Shown here: piece by piece, positions 44,264 through 53,048 of the stretch
Layout of the letters: each line of letters opens with the position of its first letter
How positions within the stretch are numbered: the first letter of the stretch is position 1
Assembly: GCA_047638815.1 (NCBI GenBank)
Contig: JBLIMR010000001.1
Location: 1-64,000 of the forward strand
Reading direction: 5' to 3'
DNA length: 64,000 bases
From: JAJRRH01 sp047638815
GTDB taxonomy: Bacteria; Bacteroidota; Bacteroidia; Flavobacteriales_D; JABDKJ01
Made by a program: the position numbers and the translations under genes
The notes under the pieces: model-generated
The model's database searches: none
The model's input: only the letters and a program-made list of their open reading frames with translations
Told to the model about the DNA's origin: nothing

Positions 44264-45517
44264 ATGATTAGAAAGCATATTATATTATTGATTCTCGTAA
44301 GTATTTCGCTAGAGGTCCTTGCACAGACAATCTGGCACGAAATAGTATCAAACACAACTCAAGATCTCGAAGCGATTGACTTTGTCGATGATAATCCGAT
44401 GATAGGATATATAGGCGGAGACAATGTTATTCTTAAGACAATTGATTCTGGAGTGACATGGATACCGATTACTTTAGAAAGTGTTCCGAATGGACAGACT
44501 ATATTCAATGTACATGACATTCATTTTTTGGATGAAAATCATGGGATTGCTACTTCAAATGCAACTATTTGGGAAACTTTTGATGGAGGATTGAATTGGG
44601 AATATTCAGCTGTGGGATTCAATTGTTTTGCGTATTCATTATTCTTTTTAAATGAGAATATTAGCTTTATCGGTGGTAGCGGATGTTTTGAAGGCCATGT
44701 AATTTTGCGAATTGAAGACGGAGTGGCTATTCAAGCAATGGACCCAGACGATTGGGCAGGTGGGGGGAGCCATGTTATAAGCATGAACTTTAAGGATGAA
44801 TTATTGGGCTTGGCAGGAACTGCTACAGGAAAAATATTACGAACTGTGGATGGTGGTTTCAATTGGGATACTATTCCTAATATAGCCAATGGAATGGCCA
44901 TTACGGATTTTGTTTACGAGGAGAATCTCATTCGAGCAACACATGAAAATCAAGATCAATTTGGCACCATGGTGAGTATCGATGAAGGTCTAACTTGGAC
45001 TGTTGATTGGGAAACAGCAACTTTCTTTTATCCAAAAATGTTTGCCTCACATAAGAACATGAGTGGTGGCATTTACCTTGGAGGAATAGAAGGCAACGCA
45101 TTAGAAATGGGAGTCATATTTAATAATCAACAGGGCTTTTGGTCATGGGATGCAATAGAGCAACCGGTAAGAGACATTGATTCGCATTCAGACTCAACGA
45201 CTTTTTGTGTTGGTTTAAACGGTTCAATTTATTGTAATGTAGATCCATCCGTGATAAACGCTGTTGATGAAATTGAAAAACCACTAAGTTTCGAAGTATA
45301 TCCAAATCCAGCAAACAGTTTCCTTGCTGTTTCAGGTGACATCCACTCAAATGTTAAATATGAAATATTTGATATATCAGGTAGAAAAGTTTTGGATGGA
45401 TCATTTGGGTATGGCTCCTCACAAAGGATAAATATCGTAGAGTTGGCCGCTGGTTCTTATAAATTGAACCTCTTGTTTGGTTATCAAAACGAAACCTATT
45501 CTTTTCAGAAGAATTGA
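44264..45517 (+). CDS. Secreted Ycf48/BNR-like propeller protein with T9SS sorting domain
   Basis: 417 residues. A signal peptide (IRKHIILLILVSISLEVLAQ) is followed by repeats of the Asp-box/BNR or Ycf48 type: KTIDSGVTWIPIT, ETFDGGLNWEYS, RTVDGGFNWDTI and VSIDEGLTWTVD, suggesting a beta-propeller over about residues 25-330. The last 75 residues are a T9SS type A sorting domain (VYPNPANSFLAVSG ... LAAGSYKLNL). The ligand is unknown. It follows the AraC regulator and may be controlled by it. A GATCTTTG sequence upstream (44233-44240) is only a weak promoter match. Confidence 0.85.
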   Translation: MIRKHIILLILVSISLEVLAQTIWHEIVSNTTQDLEAIDFVDDNPMIGYIGGDNVILKTIDSGVTWIPITLESVPNGQTIFNVHDIHFLDENHGIATSNATIWETFDGGLNWEYSAVGFNCFAYSLFFLNENISFIGGSGCFEGHVILRIEDGVAIQAMDPDDWAGGGSHVISMNFKDELLGLAGTATGKILRTVDGGFNWDTIPNIANGMAITDFVYEENLIRATHENQDQFGTMVSIDEGLTWTVDWETATFFYPKMFASHKNMSGGIYLGGIEGNALEMGVIFNNQQGFWSWDAIEQPVRDIDSHSDSTTFCVGLNGSIYCNVDPSVINAVDEIEKPLSFEVYPNPANSFLAVSGDIHSNVKYEIFDISGRKVLDGSFGYGSSQRINIVELAAGSYKLNLLFGYQNETYSFQKN

Positions 45518-45850
45518 TGTTTGATTCTATTTTATCAGAACCCACGTAATCTCGATTGATAGGGAAGGTGTGAGGAACGCTGTACCGTTAATTAGGACGA
45601 AACTCTTGATGCTCTATGCTTAATTCAGAATAACGGCTTAGGTATTGAATGTTTAACTTTTCCACTTCCACTTCCACTTCCACCTCTACTTTTCACTTTT
45701 ATTTATTCACTTATTTGGTTTCTGAGCTTGTCGAAGGATAACTCATAACACCCATATTAAAAGTTGATTACGATCGATTGATGAAAAAAAATCACAATCG
45801 CTAAATTATTCTCTGCTACGAATGTACATTTGCATTGAAAAATAATTAGC
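45518..45850. other. Intergenic region before sdhC with short tandem repeat
   Basis: 333 bases without a gene. It holds four perfect TTCCAC hexamers (45660-45683) running into a pyrimidine-rich tract (CTCTACTTTTCACTTTT), then the half copy of the 7921-7970 palindrome (45718-45737), then the sdhC promoter. The composition resembles the gap at 62150-62490. Confidence 0.7.
45825..45832 (+). promoter_or_regulatory. -7 element (TACATTTG) of the sdh operon
   Basis: TACATTTG matches TAnnTTTG exactly and lies 18 bases before the sdhC ATG. No TTG is at the ideal -33 distance (the sequence there is TTATTC), so the match is partial. Confidence 0.5.
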
Positions 45851-46543
45851 ATGACATCAATCGCAAGAAAGTTTATTATGGCCCTTTCTGGGCTTTTCTT
45901 AATAAGTTTCATAGTTACACATTTGCTCATTAACTCATTCAGCTTGGGCTGGTGGTGGGATGGGGAGGAGCTGTTTAATCAAGGGTCGCATTTCATGGCA
46001 CACAATCCAGTGATACAAATTATGCAGTATGTCTTGGCTGCTGGATTCTTGATTCATATCATTTTAGGTATAATCTTGACACTAAAAAATAATGCAGCAA
46101 GACCAAATAATTATGCCTTTAATAAGCCTTCAGCGAACTCAGGAATTTCTTCCCGTTCGATGATATGGTCAGGTCTTTTAGTTATGTTATTCATATTCTT
46201 GCACTTGAAGGATTTCTTTCTAGACCTTAAGTTTCCAGGAGTATTTGGAGACGCATTGACGAAGAAACAATACGATCATGATGGCGTCATGGTGATGTAT
46301 CAAAATGATTTTTCATTGATGGACTTGTTTGTTGAGCCTGTATACGTAATTATCTATGTGCTGTCTTTTATAGCATTAGGCATTCACCTTAATCACGGAT
46401 TTCAAAGTGCTTTTCAATCTCTTGGAGCCAACAATAGTAAATATACTCCGGGCATTAAAACCGGAGGAAAAATATTTTCAATACTCGTTGCTGTTGGATT
46501 TTCAGCAATAGCAATTACACATTATATTAATTCATTGGGTTAA
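45851..46543 (+). CDS. sdhC: Succinate dehydrogenase/fumarate reductase cytochrome b subunit
   Basis: Membrane anchor of complex II, 230 residues, five transmembrane helices, the b558 type in which one protein carries both heme sites. Helix-embedded His residues appear in FIVTHLLINSFSLGW, FLIHIILGIILTL, IFLHLKDFF and GIHLNHGFQSAFQSLG, with spacing fitting two hemes. It is the first gene of sdhCAB; sdhA begins 15 bases downstream. The complex passes electrons from succinate to menaquinone. Confidence 0.94.
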   Translation: MTSIARKFIMALSGLFLISFIVTHLLINSFSLGWWWDGEELFNQGSHFMAHNPVIQIMQYVLAAGFLIHIILGIILTLKNNAARPNNYAFNKPSANSGISSRSMIWSGLLVMLFIFLHLKDFFLDLKFPGVFGDALTKKQYDHDGVMVMYQNDFSLMDLFVEPVYVIIYVLSFIALGIHLNHGFQSAFQSLGANNSKYTPGIKTGGKIFSILVAVGFSAIAITHYINSLG

Positions 46544-46558
46544 TACCTACATACCGAT

Positions 46559-48562
46559 ATGGCAGTTTTAGATTCAAAGGAACCAAAAGGACCATTAAAA
46601 GATAAATGGACCAAACATAAAAACGATATTAATGTCGTTAATCCAGCCAATAAAAGAAATATTGACGTTATCGTGGTTGGTACTGGTTTGGCAGGAGGAT
46701 CTGCCGCAGCTTCATTGGCTGAAATGGGGTACAATGTAAAGGCATTTTGCTATCAAGATTCTCCAAGACGAGCACATTCGATTGCAGCTCAAGGTGGAAT
46801 AAATGCTTCAAAAAATTACCAAAATGATGGTGATTCAAATTATAGATTGTTCTATGACACGATAAAAGGTGGTGATTACAGATCAAGAGAGTCTAATGTC
46901 CATCGTTTGGCTGAGGTGTCTGGTAATATCATCGATCAATGTGTGGCGCAAGGGGTTCCTTTTGCAAGAGACTATGGCGGTTTGCTAGACAATAGATCTT
47001 TTGGTGGAGTTTTGGTTTCGAGAACATTCTACGCCAAAGGTCAAACAGGACAGCAACTTTTGTTGGGTGCATATTCAGCGATGAACAGACAGATCGCAAA
47101 AGGTAAAATTCAAATGTACAACAGACACGAGATGTTAGATCTTGTTGTTGTAGATGGAAAGGCAAGAGGAATTATTGCTCGTAATCTAATTACCGGTGAA
47201 ATAGAAAGACATTCGGCTCACGCTGTTGTTATCGCTTCTGGTGGTTATGGGAACGTATTTTACCTTTCAACCAATGCTATGGGGTCTAATGTAACTGCTG
47301 CATGGCAAATACATAAGAAAGGCGCATATTTTGCAAATCCTTGCTACACTCAAATACATCCAACATGTATTCCACGTTCGGGAGATCATCAGTCGAAATT
47401 GACATTGATGTCGGAGTCATTGAGAAATGATGGTAGAATTTGGGTGCCGAAATCTAAAGATGATGTCGAAGCCATAAGATCTGGTAAAAAGAAGCCAATT
47501 GACTTATCAGAAGAAGAAAGAGATTATTACTTGGAAAGACGTTACCCAGCCTTTGGAAACTTGGTGCCAAGAGATGTTGCTTCTAGAGCAGCAAAAGAAC
47601 GATGTGATGCTGGATTTGGTGTCAATAAAACAGGAGAAGCTGTATATCTTGATTTCAAATCTGCTATCCAGAGATATGGGAAAGAAAAAGCACTGGTCGA
47701 TGGAGTTCATGATGCTTCCGCAGCGAAAATTACCGAACTAGGGGAGAGTGTTATCAAAGCGAAGTATGGTAACTTGTTTCAAATGTATTACAAGATTGTG
47801 GATCAAGATCCATACAAAGCACCTATGATGATCTACCCAGCAGTGCATTACACGATGGGTGGTGTTTGGGTTGACTATAATTTGATGACTACAATTCCTG
47901 GATGTTACTGTATTGGAGAGGCCAACTTCTCAGATCATGGCGCAAACAGACTTGGTGCTTCAGCATTAATGCAAGGATTGGCTGACGGTTATTTCGTATT
48001 GCCATACACCATTGGAGATTACTTGGCAAGCGAAATTAGAACTGGAGAGATTCCTACAAATTCAGCGGCATTTGATGAGGCTGAAAATGGGGTTAATGAT
48101 AGATTGAAACGGTTGATGAATATACAAGGATCTAGATCTGTAGATTCATTCCATAAGGAATTAGGAAAGTACATGTGGAATCAAGTAGGAATGGCTAGGA
48201 ATGCTGAAGGATTGAAAAAAGCAATGGCCGGAATTAAATCCCTCAAGGCGGAGTTTTGGAGTGATGTTAGAATTCCAGGGGAGATGAATTCTCTAAACCC
48301 AGAATTAGAAAAAGCAACAAGAGTTGCTGATTTGATTGAATTGGGAGAATTGTTTACAAAGGATGCATTGGAAAGATCAGAATCATGTGGAGGTCACTTT
48401 AGAGAAGAGTCACAAACACCAGAAGGAGAGGCGATGAGAGATGATGAGAATTTCACTTTTGTATCAGCGTGGGAATGGACAGGTGATCCTGCCGAAGCGA
48501 AATTGCACAAGGAACAATTAGAATTCCATGATATAGAGGTTAAGCAACGAAGCTATAAATAA
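46559..48562 (+). CDS. sdhA: Succinate dehydrogenase/fumarate reductase flavoprotein subunit
   Basis: 667 residues with covalent-FAD chemistry. The Rossmann motif VIVVGTGLAGGSAAASLAEM and HSIAAQGGINASKNY (FAD contact) are near the N-terminus, HPTCIPRSGDHQSKL in the capping domain, and YCIGEANFSDHGANRLG (FAD ribose loop) toward the C-terminus. The length suits the Bacteroidetes/epsilonproteobacterial B-type complex. It is the catalytic subunit facing the cytoplasm, between sdhC and sdhB. Confidence 0.97.
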   Translation: MAVLDSKEPKGPLKDKWTKHKNDINVVNPANKRNIDVIVVGTGLAGGSAAASLAEMGYNVKAFCYQDSPRRAHSIAAQGGINASKNYQNDGDSNYRLFYDTIKGGDYRSRESNVHRLAEVSGNIIDQCVAQGVPFARDYGGLLDNRSFGGVLVSRTFYAKGQTGQQLLLGAYSAMNRQIAKGKIQMYNRHEMLDLVVVDGKARGIIARNLITGEIERHSAHAVVIASGGYGNVFYLSTNAMGSNVTAAWQIHKKGAYFANPCYTQIHPTCIPRSGDHQSKLTLMSESLRNDGRIWVPKSKDDVEAIRSGKKKPIDLSEEERDYYLERRYPAFGNLVPRDVASRAAKERCDAGFGVNKTGEAVYLDFKSAIQRYGKEKALVDGVHDASAAKITELGESVIKAKYGNLFQMYYKIVDQDPYKAPMMIYPAVHYTMGGVWVDYNLMTTIPGCYCIGEANFSDHGANRLGASALMQGLADGYFVLPYTIGDYLASEIRTGEIPTNSAAFDEAENGVNDRLKRLMNIQGSRSVDSFHKELGKYMWNQVGMARNAEGLKKAMAGIKSLKAEFWSDVRIPGEMNSLNPELEKATRVADLIELGELFTKDALERSESCGGHFREESQTPEGEAMRDDENFTFVSAWEWTGDPAEAKLHKEQLEFHDIEVKQRSYK

Positions 48563-48596
48563 TCTCAGGTAAAATAATTTTTAAAAAAAAAGAAAT

Positions 48597-49358
48597 ATGT
48601 CAGACTCAAAAGACATGAATTTAACGCTTAAGATTTGGAGGCAAAAGGACTCTAAAGCGAAAGGGAAAATGGAGACATATCCGGTATCTGGAATTTCTCC
48701 AGACTCATCTTTTTTAGAGATGATGGATGTTCTCAACGAAGATCTTATTTCAAAAAATGTTGATCCTGTAGCTTTTGATCATGATTGCAGAGAAGGTATC
48801 TGTGGGTCTTGTTCTTTGTTTATTCAAGGTGAAGCACATGGACCGGATAGAGCGGTAACCACATGTCAGCTTCATATGCGAAAGTTTAAGGATGGTGAAA
48901 CGATACATATCGAACCATGGAGAGCTAAGGCATTTCCTGTAATTAAAGATTTGATAGTCGACAGAACTCCTTTTGATAGAATACAACAGGCGGGAGGATT
49001 TGTTTCTGTTAACACGTCAGGAAACACTCAGGATGCGAATTCTATTCCGATTCCTAAAGCAGATGCAGACGCAGCCTTTGACGCGGCAATATGTATCGGT
49101 TGTGGAGCATGTGTAGCTTCTTGTAAAAATGCTTCGGCAATGTTATTTGTTTCGGCCAAAGTATCTCAGTTGTCTTTACTTCCTCAAGGAAAAGTTGAGG
49201 CGAAGAGAAGGGTACTGAATATGGTAAAACAAATGGACGAAGAAGGCTTTGGTAGTTGCACGAATACGGGTGCTTGTGAAGTGGAATGTCCAAAGGAAAT
49301 TTCCTTAGAGAACATTGCTAGAATGAATAGAGAGTACCTTAGTGCTTCACTAAAATAG
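48597..49358 (+). CDS. sdhB: Succinate dehydrogenase/fumarate reductase iron-sulfur subunit
   Basis: 253 residues with three Fe-S clusters: [2Fe-2S] at CREGICGSCSLF, [4Fe-4S] at CIGCGACVASC, and the third at CTNTGACEVECP. It carries electrons from SdhA to the membrane subunit. The start is 34 bases after sdhA. smr follows after six bases, so four genes probably share one message. Confidence 0.97.
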   Translation: MSDSKDMNLTLKIWRQKDSKAKGKMETYPVSGISPDSSFLEMMDVLNEDLISKNVDPVAFDHDCREGICGSCSLFIQGEAHGPDRAVTTCQLHMRKFKDGETIHIEPWRAKAFPVIKDLIVDRTPFDRIQQAGGFVSVNTSGNTQDANSIPIPKADADAAFDAAICIGCGACVASCKNASAMLFVSAKVSQLSLLPQGKVEAKRRVLNMVKQMDEEGFGSCTNTGACEVECPKEISLENIARMNREYLSASLK

Positions 49359-49364
49359 TAGCAT

Positions 49365-49622
49365 ATGGCGAAGCTCAAACTCGACCTTCATGACATCTAT
49401 AATAAGGGTCAAAAAATCGAGGAAGCTTTGAATGATATTATAGAAGAAGCAGTAGATCGTAAGATTAAATTGGTTGAGATAATTCCAGGTAAAGGATCAG
49501 GTCAACTAAAGAAAAAGGTGATTCGGTTTTTAGAGCAAAAGCATATCAAATCTCAGTACCATAGAATAGATAAAGACAGCAAAAACTTTGGGCGTCTTTT
49601 TGTTCATTTCAAGTTCAAATAA
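49365..49622 (+). CDS. Smr domain protein
   Basis: 85 residues, a stand-alone Smr domain: N-terminal LDLHDIYNKGQKIEEAL (LDxH motif) and VEIIPGKGSGQLKKKVIRFL (GxGxGxLK motif). Smr domains nick or bind nucleic acid, as in MutS2. The start is six bases after sdhB. A role tied to sdh is not implied. It ends at a bidirectional terminator. Confidence 0.9.
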   Translation: MAKLKLDLHDIYNKGQKIEEALNDIIEEAVDRKIKLVEIIPGKGSGQLKKKVIRFLEQKHIKSQYHRIDKDSKNFGRLFVHFKFK

Positions 49623-49628
49623 AAAAAA

Positions 49629-49659
49629 AGCGACTCAATAAATTGGAATCGCTATTTTT
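49629..49659. terminator. Bidirectional terminator between smr and the SPOR gene
   Basis: AGCGACTC (49629-49636) pairs with GAATCGCT (49646-49653) with one mismatch. An A-run precedes and a T-run follows, so it works for both convergent genes. Confidence 0.7.
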
Positions 49660-49679
49660 CATTTGGTGGAAATAAATCA

Positions 49680-50828
49680 TTAATCAATTTGTTCTCTTAG
49701 GTTGGTGTAAATTATATTGTTTAAGTTGACTCCAGTCTCATTGATTGGAATAAGAGAATCTCCTTTATATGCTGTTAAAAAAGCATCTGAATATCCTTGG
49801 CTCATTAATTTCACTTTGTGTACTGCAGCTTTTAGTGGTGTATCAAAGTATCCAGCTACAACTCTGCTAATTCCATCATTACCTTCGACCACGTCAATAT
49901 TTGAAAGACCAGAATAACTGATCAAACTTACATTCGCATAAGCCCCGATTTGTACTCTCCAGATATACAAATTGTCATCATCTATTGATGGTTCTAATTC
50001 AACTATTGTAACAGGTATGATTTTTTTAAGGTCAACGATTTCCTCTTCTATAACTTCAGTCACAGGATCCGTAATTGGCTCTATTTTTTCTTCAACAAGA
50101 GCCTTGGTAGGAACCTTTATAGTTTCATGTTTCGCTGCTATTTCCGCTATTATTTCTTCCATTTTTGCAGGTTCTTCAACCTCTTCATATGTAAGCTGTT
50201 CATTTTCGGCTTCTTCAAAGATATTTTCTACTGTCAATTCATCATCTTCATCTGGGACATCAGTAATTACTTCTTCTATTGTCACCCTTTTAGCTATAGA
50301 CGTATTTGCCTCTACTGGAACATAGATTGAAGCAATCTGTAATTCCATATTTTTGGTGTAATTTTTATCGAATTGCACCTTTCCTTTATTGCCATTACAA
50401 ACACCTTTTCCGATTGGATTTTCCATCACTGAATAATCCATGCCATCTATAGCCGTGAAAAGACTTATATCAGCTTTCAAAGAAAAAATAAATTGATCAT
50501 CCATTCCCGCGGCATCAACACAATCAATTTCAATGTTCTTGCCAACAAAACCTTCCTTATCATAGTAAAACCTATAGCTATACCCTGTAGGAAGAAAAAA
50601 CTCATACTTACCAACTCCCTTCGTGGTATATTCTTCAAGAAACTCCTCGTTTTTGAATACTTTGACAAGGCAATTTTGAAGGTTTGCGTTGTTGTCACTA
50701 TTTACTACTGAGCCATATATTCTAAGATATACATCTGCATCTTCTTGAGCCTGAATAGCAGTTTCAGGCACTAAGAATAAAAGTAAAAACAAGCCGAATA
50801 TCGCTTGGTATTTAGTAAAATTTATCAT
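49680..50828 (-). CDS. Secreted SPOR-domain protein
   Basis: 382 residues. A signal peptide (about 1-28, ending IQAQ) is followed by a carboxypeptidase-regulatory-like domain (about 30-115, VYLRIYGSVVNSDNNANLQN). A long Glu/Val/Pro-rich linker spans about 180-285, and the C-terminal domain (about 290-370) matches SPOR: IWRVQIGAYANVSL ... VVAGYFDTPLKAAVHKVKLM. SPOR domains bind glycan strands without stem peptides at division sites. It is probably periplasmic, linking an outer-layer domain to peptidoglycan. Confidence 0.82.
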   Translation of the reverse strand: MINFTKYQAIFGLFLLLFLVPETAIQAQEDADVYLRIYGSVVNSDNNANLQNCLVKVFKNEEFLEEYTTKGVGKYEFFLPTGYSYRFYYDKEGFVGKNIEIDCVDAAGMDDQFIFSLKADISLFTAIDGMDYSVMENPIGKGVCNGNKGKVQFDKNYTKNMELQIASIYVPVEANTSIAKRVTIEEVITDVPDEDDELTVENIFEEAENEQLTYEEVEEPAKMEEIIAEIAAKHETIKVPTKALVEEKIEPITDPVTEVIEEEIVDLKKIIPVTIVELEPSIDDDNLYIWRVQIGAYANVSLISYSGLSNIDVVEGNDGISRVVAGYFDTPLKAAVHKVKLMSQGYSDAFLTAYKGDSLIPINETGVNLNNIIYTNLREQID

Positions 50829-51112
50829 TTGTCTGTTGTCATTTTCAATTAACTACTTTATTTAACGAATAATGCTTGACGGAAGTTTCATTTTTAGTAT
50901 TAAAATGTTTAATGCCAAACAATTACAGATTTATAAAGGGGTGGAATTGTGACAGATATATTATTATCCACATTGCGAAGAATGTAAAATCAGAAAAGAA
51001 ATTTATCGATGTTTTATATAATATCTCATGTCAACCCAATTTAATTATTACAAATGAAATTGACTTTAGAATTCAATTATGTTTAAATTCAGACCAGTAA
51101 AAAACTAAGATC

Positions 51113-52252
51113 TTGAAAAGTAAACTTCCCAATGTTGGTACGACTATATTCACTAAAATGTCTACAATGGCCAACGAATATAATGCCCTCAATCTATCTC
51201 AAGGGTTCCCTGATTTTGATGGATCATCCGTGCTTCATGAATTGGTTCAAAAGAATATTAGAAAAGGGCATAATCAATATGCTCCTATGCAGGGCGAGCC
51301 CACATTGAGGGAAGCGATAGCTTATAAAACCAAAAGATTGTATGGTCATTCTTATGATAAGGATTTGGAGATTACTGTTACTGCGGGAGCCACACAGGCA
51401 ATATTCACAATAATTACGGCTTGTGTTTTTCCAGGAGATGAAGTAATAGTATTTGGACCAGCTTATGATTGTTATGAGCCAGCCATTACTTTATGTGGAG
51501 CCAAAACGAAATATATTAATCTTAAGGCACCTGATTATAAGGTAAACTTCAATGAACTGTCTCAAAGAATTAACGAAAAGACACGGATGATAATTATAAA
51601 TAGCCCTCATAATCCAACGGGCGCTATATGGAGTGATGAAGATATGTTGACTCTGGAAAAATTACTAGAAGATACGGAAATCATTGTGCTTAGTGATGAG
51701 GTATATGAGCACATTTTATTTGATGGTCAGAAACATTGTAGCATTGCCAGTTACCCGGGACTTGCCGAAAGAGCATTTTCCGTTTCTTCTTTCGGCAAAA
51801 CGTATCATATTACGGGCTGGAAGTTGGGTTATTGTTTGGCACCAAAAAAATTGATGGCCGAGTTTAGAAAGGTACATCAATTCAATGTTTTTTCTTGTAA
51901 TAATCCCATGCAAAAAGCATTGGCAGAATTTATGGAGGATAAAAGTCAATATCTCAATCTCCCATCTTTTTATCAGGGGAAAAGAGATCTTTTTGTGAAT
52001 GGATTAAAAGGATCAAGATTTAAATTTATCCCTACTGAAGGAACGTATTTTCAATTGCTGGATTACTCAGATATTTCTGATTTAGGTGATGTGGAAATGG
52101 CGGAATTCTTGGTTAAAAATCATGGCATTGCTTCGATTCCAATTTCTGTTTTTTATGATGATGCACCAAAAGAAGATCGAATGTTGAGGTTTTGTTTCGC
52201 CAAAAGTGAAGAGACAATTGCCCAGGGATGTGAAATATTAAATGCCATATAG
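51113..52252 (+). CDS. Methionine/glutamine aminotransferase (YbdL/kynurenine aminotransferase type)
   Basis: 379-residue class I aminotransferase. The N-terminus SKLPNVGTTIFTKMSTMANE continuing to NLSQGFPDFDG is typical of the YbdL/KAT group; the PLP lysine is in SSFGKTYHITGWKLGY, with INSPHNPTGAIW before it. Translation probably starts at TTG (51113-51115), since an in-frame stop lies just upstream and the next ATG is 16 codons in. It is followed closely by an omega-amidase gene, matching the glutamine transaminase-omega-amidase pathway that salvages methionine keto acid. Confidence 0.88.
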   Translation: MKSKLPNVGTTIFTKMSTMANEYNALNLSQGFPDFDGSSVLHELVQKNIRKGHNQYAPMQGEPTLREAIAYKTKRLYGHSYDKDLEITVTAGATQAIFTIITACVFPGDEVIVFGPAYDCYEPAITLCGAKTKYINLKAPDYKVNFNELSQRINEKTRMIIINSPHNPTGAIWSDEDMLTLEKLLEDTEIIVLSDEVYEHILFDGQKHCSIASYPGLAERAFSVSSFGKTYHITGWKLGYCLAPKKLMAEFRKVHQFNVFSCNNPMQKALAEFMEDKSQYLNLPSFYQGKRDLFVNGLKGSRFKFIPTEGTYFQLLDYSDISDLGDVEMAEFLVKNHGIASIPISVFYDDAPKEDRMLRFCFAKSEETIAQGCEILNAI

Positions 52253-52256
52253 TTTC

Positions 52257-53048
52257 ATGAAAAAATTAAATGTAGCATTGCTTCAATCTGATTTAAAATG
52301 GGAAAATAAAAGTGAAAACTTGGATCAATTTGACATCAAATTATCGATCCTTCAATCGGACGTAGACCTGGTAGTTTTACCAGAAATGTTTAACACTGGG
52401 TTTAGTATGAATACCAATTTGGCAGAAGGGATGAATGGCCCGAGTGTCGTATGGATGCTGGCTAAAGCTAAAGCTTTGACTTGTCATGTTGTAGGAAGTT
52501 TAATCGTAAAAGAAAATGAAAAAATTTACAATCGATTGCTTTGTGTTTCTCCTGATGGTGACATAGCTACTTATGATAAGAGACATCTTTTTACAATGGC
52601 TGAAGAGGATAAATATTTTGATGCGGGTGACGTAAAAGCAATAGTCGACATTAATGGATTTAAAGTCAATTTACAGGTATGTTATGATTTGCGTTTTCCA
52701 GTATGGATTAGAAATAAATATGCCAATGGAAAACATGATTACGATGTAATTATTTATGTGGCGAATTGGCCAGAAGTAAGATCGAAAGTTTGGAGAAATC
52801 TTTTACAAGCTCGAGCTGCGGAAAACATGGTCTATGTCATTGGTGTAAATAGAGTAGGGGTGGATGGAACGGGTAAATCATACAATGGTGATAGCATGAC
52901 GGTAGATCCTTGGGGAAGCATTTTGGTGCAATCTAAGAAGCCAATAGAGGAAACTTTGCACGCAAGTTTAGATATGGAATTACTCCAAGATGCTAGGTCG
53001 AAATTTCCAGTAGCAAATGATGCTGATAATTTTAAATTATTGGGATAA
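52257..53048 (+). CDS. Omega-amidase (nitrilase superfamily, YafV type)
   Basis: 263 residues with the Glu-Lys-Cys triad: LVVLPEMFNTGF (Glu), YDKRHLFTMAEE (Lys) and LQVCYDLRFPVW (Cys). It hydrolyses alpha-keto-glutaramate or succinamate to remove the product of glutamine transamination. The ATG at 52257 follows the aminotransferase stop by four bases; an upstream ATG at 52242 would overlap it. The 3' end overlaps the convergent lipoprotein gene by 12 bases. Confidence 0.9.
   Translation: MKKLNVALLQSDLKWENKSENLDQFDIKLSILQSDVDLVVLPEMFNTGFSMNTNLAEGMNGPSVVWMLAKAKALTCHVVGSLIVKENEKIYNRLLCVSPDGDIATYDKRHLFTMAEEDKYFDAGDVKAIVDINGFKVNLQVCYDLRFPVWIRNKYANGKHDYDVIIYVANWPEVRSKVWRNLLQARAAENMVYVIGVNRVGVDGTGKSYNGDSMTVDPWGSILVQSKKPIEETLHASLDMELLQDARSKFPVANDADNFKLLG

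Noticed and set aside
50876..51100. 74-codon plus-strand frame before the YbdL-like gene
   Set aside because: It starts with TTG, lies in AT-rich sequence, has no recognisable pattern and no promoter.
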